41,520 nt of DNA from Actinomycetota bacterium. Its GTDB lineage: Bacteria > Actinomycetota > Actinomycetes > S36-B12. The notes beneath the pieces were generated by a model. It saw nothing but the letters and a program-made list of their open reading frames with translations. It made no database searches and was not told where the DNA came from. Numbering within the stretch: position 1 is the first letter of the stretch; every line of letters starts with the position of its first letter. Both the position numbers and the translations under genes were made by a program. The DNA lies in the NCBI GenBank assembly GCA_030652695.1, contig JAUSQD010000075.1, positions 1 through 41,520 on the forward strand. The letters are read 5' to 3'. Shown one piece after another: positions 1 to 10,297 of this stretch.

Positions 1-575
1 AGGTGGTTGGTGGGCTCGTCGAGCAACAGGAGATCGGGCTGGCGAAGCAGCAGCTGGCAGAGCGCAACGCGGCGCTTCTCGCCGCCGGAAAGCACGCTGG
101 TCTCTGCATCGCTCGGCGGGCATCGCAGGGCATCCATCGCCTGTTCCAACTGAGCGTCCAGATCCCACGCGTTCTTGTGATCGATGGCCTCTTGGAGTTT
201 GCCCATTTCGGCCAGCAGTACGTCGTAGTCAGCATCTGGCGCGGCGAGCTCAACGGAAATCTCGTTGAATCGGTCGACCATCGCCTTGATTTCAGAGACG
301 CCATCCTGGACGTTCTCCAGCACATTCTTGGTCTCATCAAGCTTGGGCTCCTGCTGTAGAAAGCCGACTGTGAAGCCTTCCATCAGCATCGCTTCGCCGT
401 TGGAGACGTCATCAAGGCCCGCCATGATCTTCAGCAGACTGGACTTGCCGGCGCCATTCGGGCCGACCACTCCGATTTTGGCTCCGGGGAGGAAGGACAG
501 GGTCACATTGTCAAGCACAACCTTGTCGCCGTGCGCTTTGCGGGCCTTGCTGAGGGTATAGATGAACTCGGCCAT
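1..575 (-). CDS. ettA: Energy-dependent translational throttle protein EttA-like ABC-F ATPase (N-terminal part, truncated by window start)
   Basis: Reverse-strand translation [53 protein letters not shown]...[31 protein letters not shown]: Walker A, ABC signature and Walker B of ABC-F type. Confidence 0.88.
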   Translation of the reverse strand, partial: [191 protein letters not shown]

Positions 576-626
576 ATGCGCCAGCCTAACGGCCAGAACC
601 CATGGCCGAGTTCAAGGGCTGAGGCG

Positions 627-1172
627 CTAGGCGCCCACTGGCACACCGTTCATCTGATCAGCGCCGAGCCGCTCGAACTCCTCGAGGATCTCGCCGGTCT
701 CAGGATCGATGCCTTCCGGAACCTCGTCAAGTTCTGCAATGGCAAGTTCAGCCCCCTGCAGATCAGCAATGAGTCGCTCTTCGCTCTCCACCACTGCCTG
801 CCTCTTGACTCGACTGAACGTGGCGATGCCTCGAGCCAGATCCGGACCAACGGACCTGGCTTCAATGTCCTGATAGCGAATCCGATGCGAGGACTCACCG
901 CAGGGTCGCTCCACCTCCCTGGAACGCAGCCGCCCGTGCACGACGATCGGCATGCCCTTGGTCACCGACTGCACGATGTTCTGAGCCATGTCTCGCCAGC
1001 ACGAGACACCGAAATAGTGGGTGTCGCTATCGACCCAACGATCAGTTGCTCGATCGAATCGTCGGGGTGTGCACGCAATGCGAAAGGATGCGACTGGATC
1101 GCCGGCGGCACTGAACCGCAGCGAAACATCGCTGACAACATTGCCTACAACGGTCAGTGTGATGTCGTGCAT
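627..1172 (-). CDS. ssb: Single-stranded DNA-binding protein (SSB/OB-fold), start taken at MHDITLTVVGNV
   Basis: N-terminal SSB signature TLTVVGNVVSDVSLRFSAAGDPVASFRIA...WRDMAQNIVQSVTKGMPIVVHGRL; no canonical DDDIPF-like acidic tip. Confidence 0.85.
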   Translation of the reverse strand: MHDITLTVVGNVVSDVSLRFSAAGDPVASFRIACTPRRFDRATDRWVDSDTHYFGVSCWRDMAQNIVQSVTKGMPIVVHGRLRSREVERPCGESSHRIRYQDIEARSVGPDLARGIATFSRVKRQAVVESEERLIADLQGAELAIAELDEVPEGIDPETGEILEEFERLGADQMNGVPVGA

Positions 1173-1465
1173 GAAACCTCCCAGGTGCGGATCGAGACTG
1201 TTCTCGATGCCCACACCCTGAGTGCAAACGCTGGAGACGGCGACCCTGATTCACCGGTTGTGGATGCGATCCTCGCTGGTGCAAAGGCGTGAAGTTCCAG
1301 GGCAATTGATCGGAGTGAAAATTGTGCACTCACATGACTTGCTTGCTTATTCGTGGACAGAGCGCATACTGAAGATGACTCACCGCTTTCGCATCTGTAC
1401 CCAGCCCCAGCTCTTGCGAATCTCGGAACGCGATTCATGGCAAAGGCTTGAGGGACGGTGTGTGA

Positions 1466-3484
1466 ATGTCTCCTCCCCCTGCGTTCGCATTGGACCCCAT
1501 TGTTCCGCTGCTCATCCATCCTTTGCCCATTTCCCTGCTGTTGGTCGATCCACAATTGCGAGTGCTGTTCGCTGGAGGTCGCCAACTGCGCACCGACGGC
1601 TACGAAAGCGTCAGTTTGACCGGGCAATTGCTGACCGATGTGATGCCGGCAGATTCCCTTGAACTCTTCATCGGGGCCTACCGAGCTGCGTTTCAAGGTG
1701 AAACTTCTGAGTTGGTGTACGACAGCCCTCTTGGTGGCGGGCGATATCACGTCTCGATCCTGCCCTTTTCTGACCCGGTGGGTCAGATCGTGGCTGCGAT
1801 GTCAGTTTCGGTTGATATCTCGCATGTGGAGAACCTTGAGTTCGAACTGGGCCAAGTACGCAAGCTCATCGATTTTGGCAGCGGCATCTTCGAACGGCGA
1901 TCCGGATGGACCACCGATGAGCGCCTCCTTGCGATATGGGGCTTGGAGAGCCTGACGGACACCAACAAGAAGCTGAAAGAACTCATGCTCCCGGCGGATC
2001 GCCCACACGCCGAAGCACTCTGGAAGAGCCTGCGGCAGACGGGTGGGCGAGGCAGTCTGGACTACAGCATTGCGCATGGATTCACCAAGGAGGTTCGTCA
2101 CCTGCGTGGGACGTGGGATGTCAGTTTGGACTCCGACGGTGCAATCGTGCGCGTGCAGTCCACTCACGTTGATCTGACTGAGGTACACCGCATTCGTTCG
2201 GAGACAGATCGTGCCCGCGTCGATGCAGCCCATCAGCGCGAGCAGCTGTTGCGACGAGTGGGCGGAGTCCTGGCCACAACTGCACAGTCCATGGAAGACG
2301 CTGCGCTGGCCACCTATGAACTGGCACTGACCGCGTTTGGGTATGGCTGCGGTTTGCGACTGTTCAGTCCTGACGGTCAGTTGATCGAGCGATCGCTGGT
2401 GGGTCAGGCAGAAGGGGCTCGCACAACTGACCTGAGCCACTGGACTCGATCCAACTTTGACACCGTTGATTCTCTGCCTCCAGTGTTCAAGGAGGCCATC
2501 CGCACCCAGACCTGCCTTAGAGGGCGTAGTGAGGATAGGACCGAGGATCCGCTGGCCTGGCACACAGGCATGCGCTACCTCGCGGCTCCCATTCGCCATC
2601 GAGGTCGCGTCTATGGAGTTCTCAGCGTGGCAAGAGCAGCGCATGAGCCAGACTTCGACGCCTTTGAGATCGATCTCGCCCAATTGATGGCCGACCGTCT
2701 CGGAGCCTTTGCCGAACTCGATTCCGCGCGGGTTGCAATCGACCAGATGGGAGAGCTTCGCGCACGCCTGGGAGATCAACTCCAAGAAGTGAGGGCAGAT
2801 CAGCAGAATCTCATTGTTCAACTGGATCAGACTGAATCTCGCGAGCGTCTCAATCTGGCTGAGGCTCTCCACGACGATCCGCTGCAGATGGTGGTGGCGG
2901 CAATGCTGCAACTGGATGTGTGGCGAAGTCAGCAGCTCTCGGAGGATCCGGCCTTTGAGCGGGTGCAGTCAATGCTGGAGACCGCCGTCGAGCAACTCCG
3001 CATGGTCGTCACGACTCTTACTCCGCCCGATCTCACCGAAGGCCTTGGCCCGGCGCTCAGACATCTCGCAATAGCGACCTTCTTCGGCAGTGCAACCACC
3101 CCGAAGGTGCAGGGGCCTCAGCATGTGCCCTTGGACCCCAAGACCAAAGAGTCCGTGTATCGGATTGTGCGCGAGGCACTGGTGAATGTGCGCAAGCATG
3201 CGCATGCCAAGAACGTGGTTATTGAAATCTCGATCGGCGATGACGAAGTTCGGATCAGCGTCGTTGACGATGGCATTGGTATTCAGCATCAGCCCGCTGC
3301 GCCGGGACATTTGGGCTTGCCCTCAATGCGAGCAAGAGCCGCGTCGGCGCACGCTGATCTCGTGATTGCCAGCAATGTGGGAAAAGGAACAACCGTCGAG
3401 CTCGTGCTTCATCCGCAGCCTCGAACTGTGCGCGCGCAATCATCTGCGCTGAACAGCACGCGCGAGAAAGCAGAAGATCAATAG
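1466..3484 (+). CDS. PAS/GAF-containing sensor histidine kinase, NarL/HisKA_3 class
   Basis: ALHDDPLQMVVAAMLQLD dimerisation/His motif, then HATPase_c motifs (EALVNVRKHAHAKNVVIEI, VVDDGIGI, GHLGLPSMRARA); upstream PAS- and GAF-like regions. Confidence 0.85.
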   Translation: MSPPPAFALDPIVPLLIHPLPISLLLVDPQLRVLFAGGRQLRTDGYESVSLTGQLLTDVMPADSLELFIGAYRAAFQGETSELVYDSPLGGGRYHVSILPFSDPVGQIVAAMSVSVDISHVENLEFELGQVRKLIDFGSGIFERRSGWTTDERLLAIWGLESLTDTNKKLKELMLPADRPHAEALWKSLRQTGGRGSLDYSIAHGFTKEVRHLRGTWDVSLDSDGAIVRVQSTHVDLTEVHRIRSETDRARVDAAHQREQLLRRVGGVLATTAQSMEDAALATYELALTAFGYGCGLRLFSPDGQLIERSLVGQAEGARTTDLSHWTRSNFDTVDSLPPVFKEAIRTQTCLRGRSEDRTEDPLAWHTGMRYLAAPIRHRGRVYGVLSVARAAHEPDFDAFEIDLAQLMADRLGAFAELDSARVAIDQMGELRARLGDQLQEVRADQQNLIVQLDQTESRERLNLAEALHDDPLQMVVAAMLQLDVWRSQQLSEDPAFERVQSMLETAVEQLRMVVTTLTPPDLTEGLGPALRHLAIATFFGSATTPKVQGPQHVPLDPKTKESVYRIVREALVNVRKHAHAKNVVIEISIGDDEVRISVVDDGIGIQHQPAAPGHLGLPSMRARAASAHADLVIASNVGKGTTVELVLHPQPRTVRAQSSALNSTREKAEDQ

Positions 3485-3502
3485 GCGTCAGCGGTCAGGC
3501 GG

Positions 3503-6500
3503 CTATTCCGAGGCCGACACTTGCAAAGAAAGCGCCTCCATCACTGTGGCAATGAAGTGCGCATCATCTGTTCGCGTCTTTGTCAGGAAAGTCGTGAGGC
3601 CGGCACTCAAGGCATTCTGCTGAGCTGCGGTGAGATCCTCACCCGTGTAGATCACGATGGGAATATCTGAAGCTTCCAATGGATTTCTTGCATTCAGGAA
3701 TTCGTAGCCATCCATGACCGGCATGTGCAGATCCAAGATGATGAGATCCGGACGGTAGTGCTCGATCACATTGAGGGCTTCCAAGCCATTGCCTGCCTGT
3801 CGCACATCGATCCCTTGAGCTTCCAGCATGGCTGACACCACTTGACGAGTAGCGGCATCGTCTTCGACGACAAGCACCGAGGGACGAAGTCTTGTCTCCA
3901 GTGCGAGTCCGATACTTCTCAGCATTTCCTGGTTGGTGAACGGCTTGCGCAGCCAATTGACGACGACTGGCATAGGCATCTCATTCGGCGCATCCTGCGA
4001 ACCGGACACCACCATGACGCGCACATCCTGGAGACGATCGTCTCCCCTCAAGACTTCGAGAAGATCCAGGCCATGACCATCGGGCAGATTCAAGTCGAGC
4101 AGGATCGCATCAGGCACCATCGTGGCAAGGATCTCTCGCGCTGCGTCAACCGTGCCGGCGCTGCGAACCTGATGGCCTGCGCCTTCCAGCAGAGCCACCA
4201 TCACCAAGGACAGTTGTGGATCATCTTCCACGACTAGCAGAGAGCTCGTGGCCTGTCCCATGGCTCGTGAATTCTCGGCGACAGCCCGAACCACGCTGGT
4301 CATTTCAGGCGAAGCGGCCTGCTCGAGCTGGCCGCTGGAGTCCTGCGAAGCTAAGGGCAGCCGCACGGTGAAGGTCGAACCGACGCCCAGCTCGCTTGTC
4401 ACGCTCACCGTCCCGCCATGCTGCTCGACGATTTCCTGAGTGATCGCCAGCCCGAGGCCTGTGCCACCTTTTGCCCGCGTGGATGTCGAATCGACTTGTG
4501 AGAACCTGGCAAAGACAAAGTCGAGTTTGTCGTCTGGGATGCCATCACCGTGATCGATCACTTCGATGGTGGCGTGCGCAGCACCTGAGGCCTGGAGACG
4601 AACAGTGACGGTGGAGTCCTCATTGGAGAACTTGATTGCATTCGACAGGAGATTGGTGATGACCTGAACGATGCGATCGTGGTCGATCTCGGCTGGGAAC
4701 GCCGATTCCTGGATGTCGGTGGCGAGTGTGATGCTCTGGGCGTTCGCCATTCCGTCCACACCATCGACAGCTTCTACGACAACATCGGACAAGTCCTCGC
4801 GACCGAGCTTCAATTCCAGTTTCCCCGCGCTCATCTTCTCAAGATCAAGCACATCATTGATCAGCCGGACGAGTCGGTCGGTGTTCTGGCTGGCGATTTT
4901 CACCATCGACTTGGCCTTGTCAGGCAATTCGCCCATGGCCCCACCCTCAAGCAGTCCAAGGGAGCCTCGAATCGATGTCAGTGGTGTGCGCAGCTCATGC
5001 GAGACGGTCGAGATGAACTCGTTCTTCACTCGCTCAACTTCTTTGAAGGCGCTCACGTCATGCGACACAACCGACATGAAGCGATCATCCTGGTCACCGG
5101 TCAGCGAGTGGGCAAGCACTGTCTGCTGCACTTCGAGCTCGCCGTCCGCATAGGCAATGACCGACTCCCCTGTCCACATCCCGTCCTGCAATGCGATGGG
5201 AGTTGCCACCTTAAGCAACTCCGAGGCGATCTCATCGCCATAGAGATCAGCCAGACTGCCAGGTGCTTGCGTTACCCCATACCAACCCAAGAGTCGACGC
5301 CAAGATCGGTTGACGTGTTGAACATCGCCCTGAGTGTCGAAGAGGGCGATGAAGTCAGCTGACTCCTCAACGATGTCGACCAATCGTGCGAGCTCAGCAT
5401 CACGCAACTTCTGTTCAGTGATGTCCCGTCCTGTGGCGTAAAGACTCAGAGTCGTCGGATCTGCTTGAGATGTCCACAACACCGTTCGCAATGTGCCGTC
5501 CTTGCAGATCGTCCTTGATTCAAAGCCTTTGGAGACGGCTCCTTCGACTTGCCGAGCCACACTCTCCACTGAGCGTTCTACATCCTGGGGCGCGACAAGC
5601 TTGGTGAAGCGCTGCCCAATGACCTCCTCCTCGCTGTAGCCAAAGGCCTCGACAAACGCCGGATTCACTCTGACGAATCGTCCCTTTGCGTCCACGATGC
5701 AAAGGATGTCCACTGAAAGCCCGAAGAACTGGTCGATGTCCGAGCGCAGTTGCTCCAACTCGGTGACATCGCGCGCAGAGGCATAGATCCGCCCAGTGTC
5801 AGGGTCGAAGCGACCGGCCCAGATGAGCCTGCGGATCGACCCGTCCTTGCACACAGCGCGGGCTTCAATTCCCTCAACGGCCGTGCCGTCCTCCAACAAT
5901 CGCGCCATGGTTCCCATCACAAACTCGCGGTCCTCCGGAAACATGAGTTCCATGATTGAGATACTTTGCAATTCTTCCTCGGTGTAACCCAGGATCTCTT
6001 GAAATGCCGGATTGGCACGGACGAGGCGACCCTGCCCGTCCACAATGCAGAAGAGATCAATGGACAGTCCGAAGAAGGCAGCGCTGTCGGCCTGCGCGGA
6101 CACCAGCGCGGACATATCGAATACCAATCCGGTGAATACGCGCCTGCCTCCCACGCGGAACTCCGAGACACTCATTGCCAGTGGGAAATGCTCGCCACTC
6201 TTGCGCACCCCTTCAATCAGCCGATCCTCTGCACCGCCAACGTTGGACGCCAGCGCAGGGTCGACAGTGAAATGCGACAGGAGAGTCCCGGGAGTGGCCT
6301 GGGGCATGAGCCGGATGAAGTCCGTGCCCTTGACCTCTTCACTTGTGTAACCAAAGATCTGCTGCGCCCCGCGATTGAACTCCTCGATGTTTCCCTCGTC
6401 ATCTGTGGTGATCACACCGAAAGCTGTCGTGTCCACAAATTTGGCGAGAGCCTCGGCTGACTCCAGCGCCTTGGCCTGCATTTCACGTTCCCACTGCGAA

Positions 6501-6976
6501 AGCAGCACTCGTTCAGCGGCCTCAGCCAGCACAGCGAGCATCAGTCGATCGGAGTCGCTGAATTCCCGTGGTGTGATATCAATCACGCAAAGGGTCCCAA
6601 TCAATTGTGCATCTGGACCCTTGAGTGGCTGACCCGCGTAGAAGCGAATGTTCGGATCTCCCAGCACAAGCGGGTTATCGGCAAAGCGCGCGTCCAGCGA
6701 CGCATCGTTGACGATAAAGGCCTGCTCATCTCTGATTGCGTGGGCACAGAATGCGACATCCCTGCTGGTCTCCTGAGCTTGCAGCCCCACTCGGGATTTG
6801 AACCACTGCCTGTCGGTATCGACAAGGGTCACAACCGAGATCGGCGCATCGAAATATCGCGATGCCACCTCGGTGATGCGATCCAGAAAGGGATCGGGTT
6901 CAGTGTCGAGCAGGTTCAACTGGCGTAGTGCAGCTATGCGTGCCTCTTCATTCGAGGGAATCGCAGCAATCTCCAT
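3503..6976 (-). CDS. Hybrid sensor histidine kinase: GAF, multiple PAS, HisKA, HATPase_c, REC, REC (1157 aa, no obvious TM)
   Basis: FISTVSHELRTPLTSIRGSLGLLEGG H-box, GTGLGLAITQEIVEQHGG, two REC domains (LLVVEDDPQLS...LLDLNLPDGHG; VLVVEDDAATR...LDLHMPVMDGYEF). Confidence 0.92.
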   Translation of the reverse strand: MEIAAIPSNEEARIAALRQLNLLDTEPDPFLDRITEVASRYFDAPISVVTLVDTDRQWFKSRVGLQAQETSRDVAFCAHAIRDEQAFIVNDASLDARFADNPLVLGDPNIRFYAGQPLKGPDAQLIGTLCVIDITPREFSDSDRLMLAVLAEAAERVLLSQWEREMQAKALESAEALAKFVDTTAFGVITTDDEGNIEEFNRGAQQIFGYTSEEVKGTDFIRLMPQATPGTLLSHFTVDPALASNVGGAEDRLIEGVRKSGEHFPLAMSVSEFRVGGRRVFTGLVFDMSALVSAQADSAAFFGLSIDLFCIVDGQGRLVRANPAFQEILGYTEEELQSISIMELMFPEDREFVMGTMARLLEDGTAVEGIEARAVCKDGSIRRLIWAGRFDPDTGRIYASARDVTELEQLRSDIDQFFGLSVDILCIVDAKGRFVRVNPAFVEAFGYSEEEVIGQRFTKLVAPQDVERSVESVARQVEGAVSKGFESRTICKDGTLRTVLWTSQADPTTLSLYATGRDITEQKLRDAELARLVDIVEESADFIALFDTQGDVQHVNRSWRRLLGWYGVTQAPGSLADLYGDEIASELLKVATPIALQDGMWTGESVIAYADGELEVQQTVLAHSLTGDQDDRFMSVVSHDVSAFKEVERVKNEFISTVSHELRTPLTSIRGSLGLLEGGAMGELPDKAKSMVKIASQNTDRLVRLINDVLDLEKMSAGKLELKLGREDLSDVVVEAVDGVDGMANAQSITLATDIQESAFPAEIDHDRIVQVITNLLSNAIKFSNEDSTVTVRLQASGAAHATIEVIDHGDGIPDDKLDFVFARFSQVDSTSTRAKGGTGLGLAITQEIVEQHGGTVSVTSELGVGSTFTVRLPLASQDSSGQLEQAASPEMTSVVRAVAENSRAMGQATSSLLVVEDDPQLSLVMVALLEGAGHQVRSAGTVDAAREILATMVPDAILLDLNLPDGHGLDLLEVLRGDDRLQDVRVMVVSGSQDAPNEMPMPVVVNWLRKPFTNQEMLRSIGLALETRLRPSVLVVEDDAATRQVVSAMLEAQGIDVRQAGNGLEALNVIEHYRPDLIILDLHMPVMDGYEFLNARNPLEASDIPIVIYTGEDLTAAQQNALSAGLTTFLTKTRTDDAHFIATVMEALSLQVSASE

Positions 6977-6998
6977 CGGGCTCTCCTAGCTGGACTGG

Positions 6999-7409
6999 TC
7001 AGTTGAGGCTGGCTGCGGCTTGCTTGACCTGCTCATGCAGGCTCATGGGATCAAAGGGCTTGGTGATCACCGCGAGGGCCCCCGCCTCGATGTAGCTCGT
7101 GATTTCGTGCACTTGCGCTCGGGCGGTCATGAAGATCACTGGAATGTGATCAGTTGCTGGATTGGAGCGAAGCTGGCGCAGAGTCTCCATGCCATCCATC
7201 CCAGGCATCATCATGTCCAAGACGATGAGATCCGGAAGGTTCTCTTCTGCCGACTGCAGCCCTTCTGGGCCTGACGATGCGACAAAGGTTTCCAGGCCGC
7301 CGACATCGCGAAGGCTGATCTCTGCCACGAAGCGGATGTCATCCTCATCGTCAACAAGAAGCACCTTGTTAATGATCACGTCGCTGCTCACTTTCTCTGT
7401 CGTTGTCAT
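6999..7409 (-). CDS. Single-domain response regulator (REC)
   Basis: KVLLVDDEDDIRFVAE...PDLIVLDMMMPGMDGMETLRQLR...PVIFMTARA...ITKPFDP. Confidence 0.92.
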   Translation of the reverse strand: MTTTEKVSSDVIINKVLLVDDEDDIRFVAEISLRDVGGLETFVASSGPEGLQSAEENLPDLIVLDMMMPGMDGMETLRQLRSNPATDHIPVIFMTARAQVHEITSYIEAGALAVITKPFDPMSLHEQVKQAAASLN

Positions 7410-7755
7410 CCAGACCTGGGGCAGTCAAGGTCGCGAGTGCCAGATGCAAGGCGGCGAGCTGATCTGCTGCGTCATTCCAGACCTCGTTTTGCACCACATC
7501 GCTCTCGAGCAGTTCCTCGGCCACACCTGCCAACTGTGAACCTTCGTGAAAGCCAAAGGTCCCCAGTAGCCCATGAAGTTTGTGTGCCTCAGCCAGGCCT
7601 TCCTCGCGCGATGTACCCGGCTCCTGGCGCAGTACCTGCACGACACGCTCAATGCGTTCCAGGACGCGAGGTGCACGCTCCTTCCATAGCGGCTGCAGAA
7701 GCTCCGGCACCATCGACTCGTCTATTGCCATCACTGGATCACCGCTGCTCTGCAC
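7369..7755 (-). CDS. Hpt (histidine phosphotransfer) domain protein; start may be MAIDES at 7731
   Basis: AEAHKLHGLLGTFGFHEGSQLAGVAEELL Hpt-like helix; flanked by REC/kinase genes; ends overlap both neighbours. Confidence 0.75.
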   Translation of the reverse strand: MQSSGDPVMAIDESMVPELLQPLWKERAPRVLERIERVVQVLRQEPGTSREEGLAEAHKLHGLLGTFGFHEGSQLAGVAEELLESDVVQNEVWNDAADQLAALHLALATLTAPGLDDNDRESEQRRDH

Positions 7756-9214
7756 GAGGGGGATCAGTCTGGGTCGTCAATGACGTGCTCGTTGCTCCGG
7801 CACCCAGTCCGGTGCGCGTCATCGTGCCCCAGGCTGAATCGGATTTCATAACAGCACTGATGACTCCGCGCATGCGCCACCAAGCGTGCATCTGGCGGAA
7901 GCCAATGTTTTCGGCGAAGGCTGAGATGACCAGAATCACCAGGTTCTTGCGGCCTCGGTACACCGCGCGCGTCACATCGTCGACCACAACCGAAGCCAGC
8001 GAGACCATGATCCCGTAGCCCACAGCCACGAGCAGGAAGAAGATGGCAAATGGCGGATTGAGCTGTCCCATGGCAAGGCCAAGAAGGACAGTCGCGAATC
8101 CAAACAACTCAATGAACGGCCCCAAGGCCTCGAAGAGGAGGAAGTAGGGCATCACAACCAAGCCGATCCGGCCGTAGCGAGGGTTGAGAAACATTCGCCG
8201 ATGCTTGATCAGGAGTTCAGTCAATCCGCGCGACCACCGACGACGTTGTCGTCCCAGCACTTTGACCGTCTCTGGAACTTCCGTCCAATTCACCGTGTCC
8301 GGGACCATGGCCATCCGATATGGCCGCTTGTTGGACAGCATGTGGTGATGCATGCGTGCAACCAGCTCCGCGTCCTCACCTATGCAGTGCAGATCGAATC
8401 CGCCCACCTCGATCACGATGTCCTTGCGGAACATGCCAAATGCGCCCGAAATAATGAGCAAGCCATTGAGTTCAGACCATCCAACGCGGCCGAGCAGGAA
8501 AGCGCGAAGGTACTCCACCACCTGGATTCTTGGCAGCCATGAATCTGGCATTCCTGTTTGCAGAATCTCGCCACGCTCGATGACACAGCCATTGGCCACT
8601 CGGATGACGCCACCTGTGGCGATCATCCGTTCCGGATCGTTTGCGAACGGCTGGGCAACTCGGATGAGTCCGTCGCGATCCATCACGCAGTCGGCATCCA
8701 CGATGCACACCAATTCGTGCGACGCCGTGTTGATACCTACATTGGATGCGTCAGCGCGTCTGCCGGTGTTCACCTTTCGCACGACAACCAAGGACTCGCC
8801 ACCTCTGGGAAGGTGAGTGGACAGCACTTCGCCGATGGTCGGCACAAGATGCTCGACAACCTTCGGCACTTCAACAAGGTCGAACTCTGCGCGCAGCCGT
8901 TCGAATGTCTCGTCTTTTGACCCATCATCCACAACGATGATCTCGAACTTCGGGTAGGCCAGTTCAAGCATGGACCTCACGGACTGCACGATCCCAGCCT
9001 CTTCGTTGAAGGCAGCGACAACGACTGAGACTCCTGGCATGAGGGGGCTTGTCGCAAGCTCATTGAACCCCTGCAGTCCCACTCGTCGGTAGCGAGAAGG
9101 CACCTTGCGAGCCGCGATCAGGATGAATATGAGGTACGAGGTGTTGATCGCAATGAAGTAGAAAAGTACGAAATAGTTGAAAGCAAGGAGCAGTCCCTGC
9201 GCAGCCTCAATCAT
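7739..9214 (-). CDS. Membrane family-2 glycosyltransferase, processive-synthase type
   Basis: VVVAAFNEEAGIVQSV, VDDGSKDETFE, VDADCVMD, GEDAELVARM, LGRQRRRWSRG (QxxRW), N-terminal TM and C-terminal TM cluster. Confidence 0.9.
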   Translation of the reverse strand: MIEAAQGLLLAFNYFVLFYFIAINTSYLIFILIAARKVPSRYRRVGLQGFNELATSPLMPGVSVVVAAFNEEAGIVQSVRSMLELAYPKFEIIVVDDGSKDETFERLRAEFDLVEVPKVVEHLVPTIGEVLSTHLPRGGESLVVVRKVNTGRRADASNVGINTASHELVCIVDADCVMDRDGLIRVAQPFANDPERMIATGGVIRVANGCVIERGEILQTGMPDSWLPRIQVVEYLRAFLLGRVGWSELNGLLIISGAFGMFRKDIVIEVGGFDLHCIGEDAELVARMHHHMLSNKRPYRMAMVPDTVNWTEVPETVKVLGRQRRRWSRGLTELLIKHRRMFLNPRYGRIGLVVMPYFLLFEALGPFIELFGFATVLLGLAMGQLNPPFAIFFLLVAVGYGIMVSLASVVVDDVTRAVYRGRKNLVILVISAFAENIGFRQMHAWWRMRGVISAVMKSDSAWGTMTRTGLGAGATSTSLTTQTDPPRAEQR

Positions 9215-10297
9215 CGCGAAGCACCGACTTTTCGCGCTCGCTCAAGTTCCCCAACGCTGATCACTTCTGCGGCATACGAACCCGCTCGTGTTTGAGTTGA
9301 AAGGTGATCCAGCGCTTCGCGCCCGGTTGGGCCAGACTTCTCCAGGGCCGTCGCGGCGGCTCTGACGATGTGTGGATTCTCATCCTGCATCAGGCAGATG
9401 AGCAGACGCAGAGCGTCGTCATCGACAATCGCAGACAGCGCACCTATGGCTGCGATTCGCACTTCTGCGTCGGTATGTGTCGTTATGCAGTGCATCAGAG
9501 GCGCGCGCGCTTTGGCCTCCGATCCTCCCCAGGGCCCTCGCCGCTTCAACGAGCGGAAGTCGCGATTGATCCTCAAGCAAGAGTGCCACCAGATCACTAC
9601 TCGCCATGAAATCATCAAGCAGGCCAAGTACTTTGGCGCACAAAGCACGAGTGTTCGCGTTGTCAGACCGCAATCCGCGACGCAATGCAGGAGCACCCAC
9701 CGGTCCAATGCGCAACAGCGCCGCACCCACGAGGGCTGGTGGCGCTCCGTCTGAATGTTCCAGACTGCTCAAGAGGCAGTCGATGGCCGAAGGGTTGCGC
9801 AGTCGGCCCAAGGCCCGCACCGCCGTGTTGCGCACATCAGGATCGGAATCCTCAACCAATCTGGTCAGTTCACCCGCGTATGCGCTATGCCCCAGTGCGC
9901 CGAGCAGTTCGCATGCCACCCCACGGTCAAGACCTTTGCGGCTGCCAAGGAGCTCAATTGCCCTCGTATCGTATTCAGCCATCAGCAGATGCCGCACGAG
10001 CTCGACCTGAGCTTCGCCCTTGATGGTATTCAGCAATTGGGCTGCAGCCAGCATGGACAGCCGCATCGAAGCTGAGCCTTTCAGCTGCGGCGTTTCCTCT
10101 CCCAGGAGTGGATGCACTCCCGCGATGGCTGTCAGCATGGACTTGCGGGCAGCTGCCAATTGAGGCACACGTCGAGCATTGAGCGCACCCTCTGTAATGC
10201 GATAGACGACCACAAAAGTCAAGAGCAACAGATCAAGGACGACAAGACTGATCGCAACGACCTGAATAACCACAAGTGGAACTACAACCGCGTCCAT
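9211..10297 (-). CDS. Membrane-anchored HEAT-repeat protein, split by an apparent frameshift near 9527-9530
   Basis: ORFs 9419..10297 and 9211..9726 join as one HEAT array: ...DPDVRNTAVRALGRLRNPSAI...LPLVEAARALG | GSEAKARAPLMHCITTHTDAEVRIAAIGALSAIVDDDALRLLICLMQDENPHIVRAAATALE; N-terminal TM segment. Confidence 0.75.

Noticed and set aside
1802-2911. 369-aa minus-strand ORF opposite the NarL-type kinase
   Set aside because: Antisense to a clear histidine kinase CDS; composition (Cys/His/Gln-rich, no domain motifs) looks like a shadow ORF
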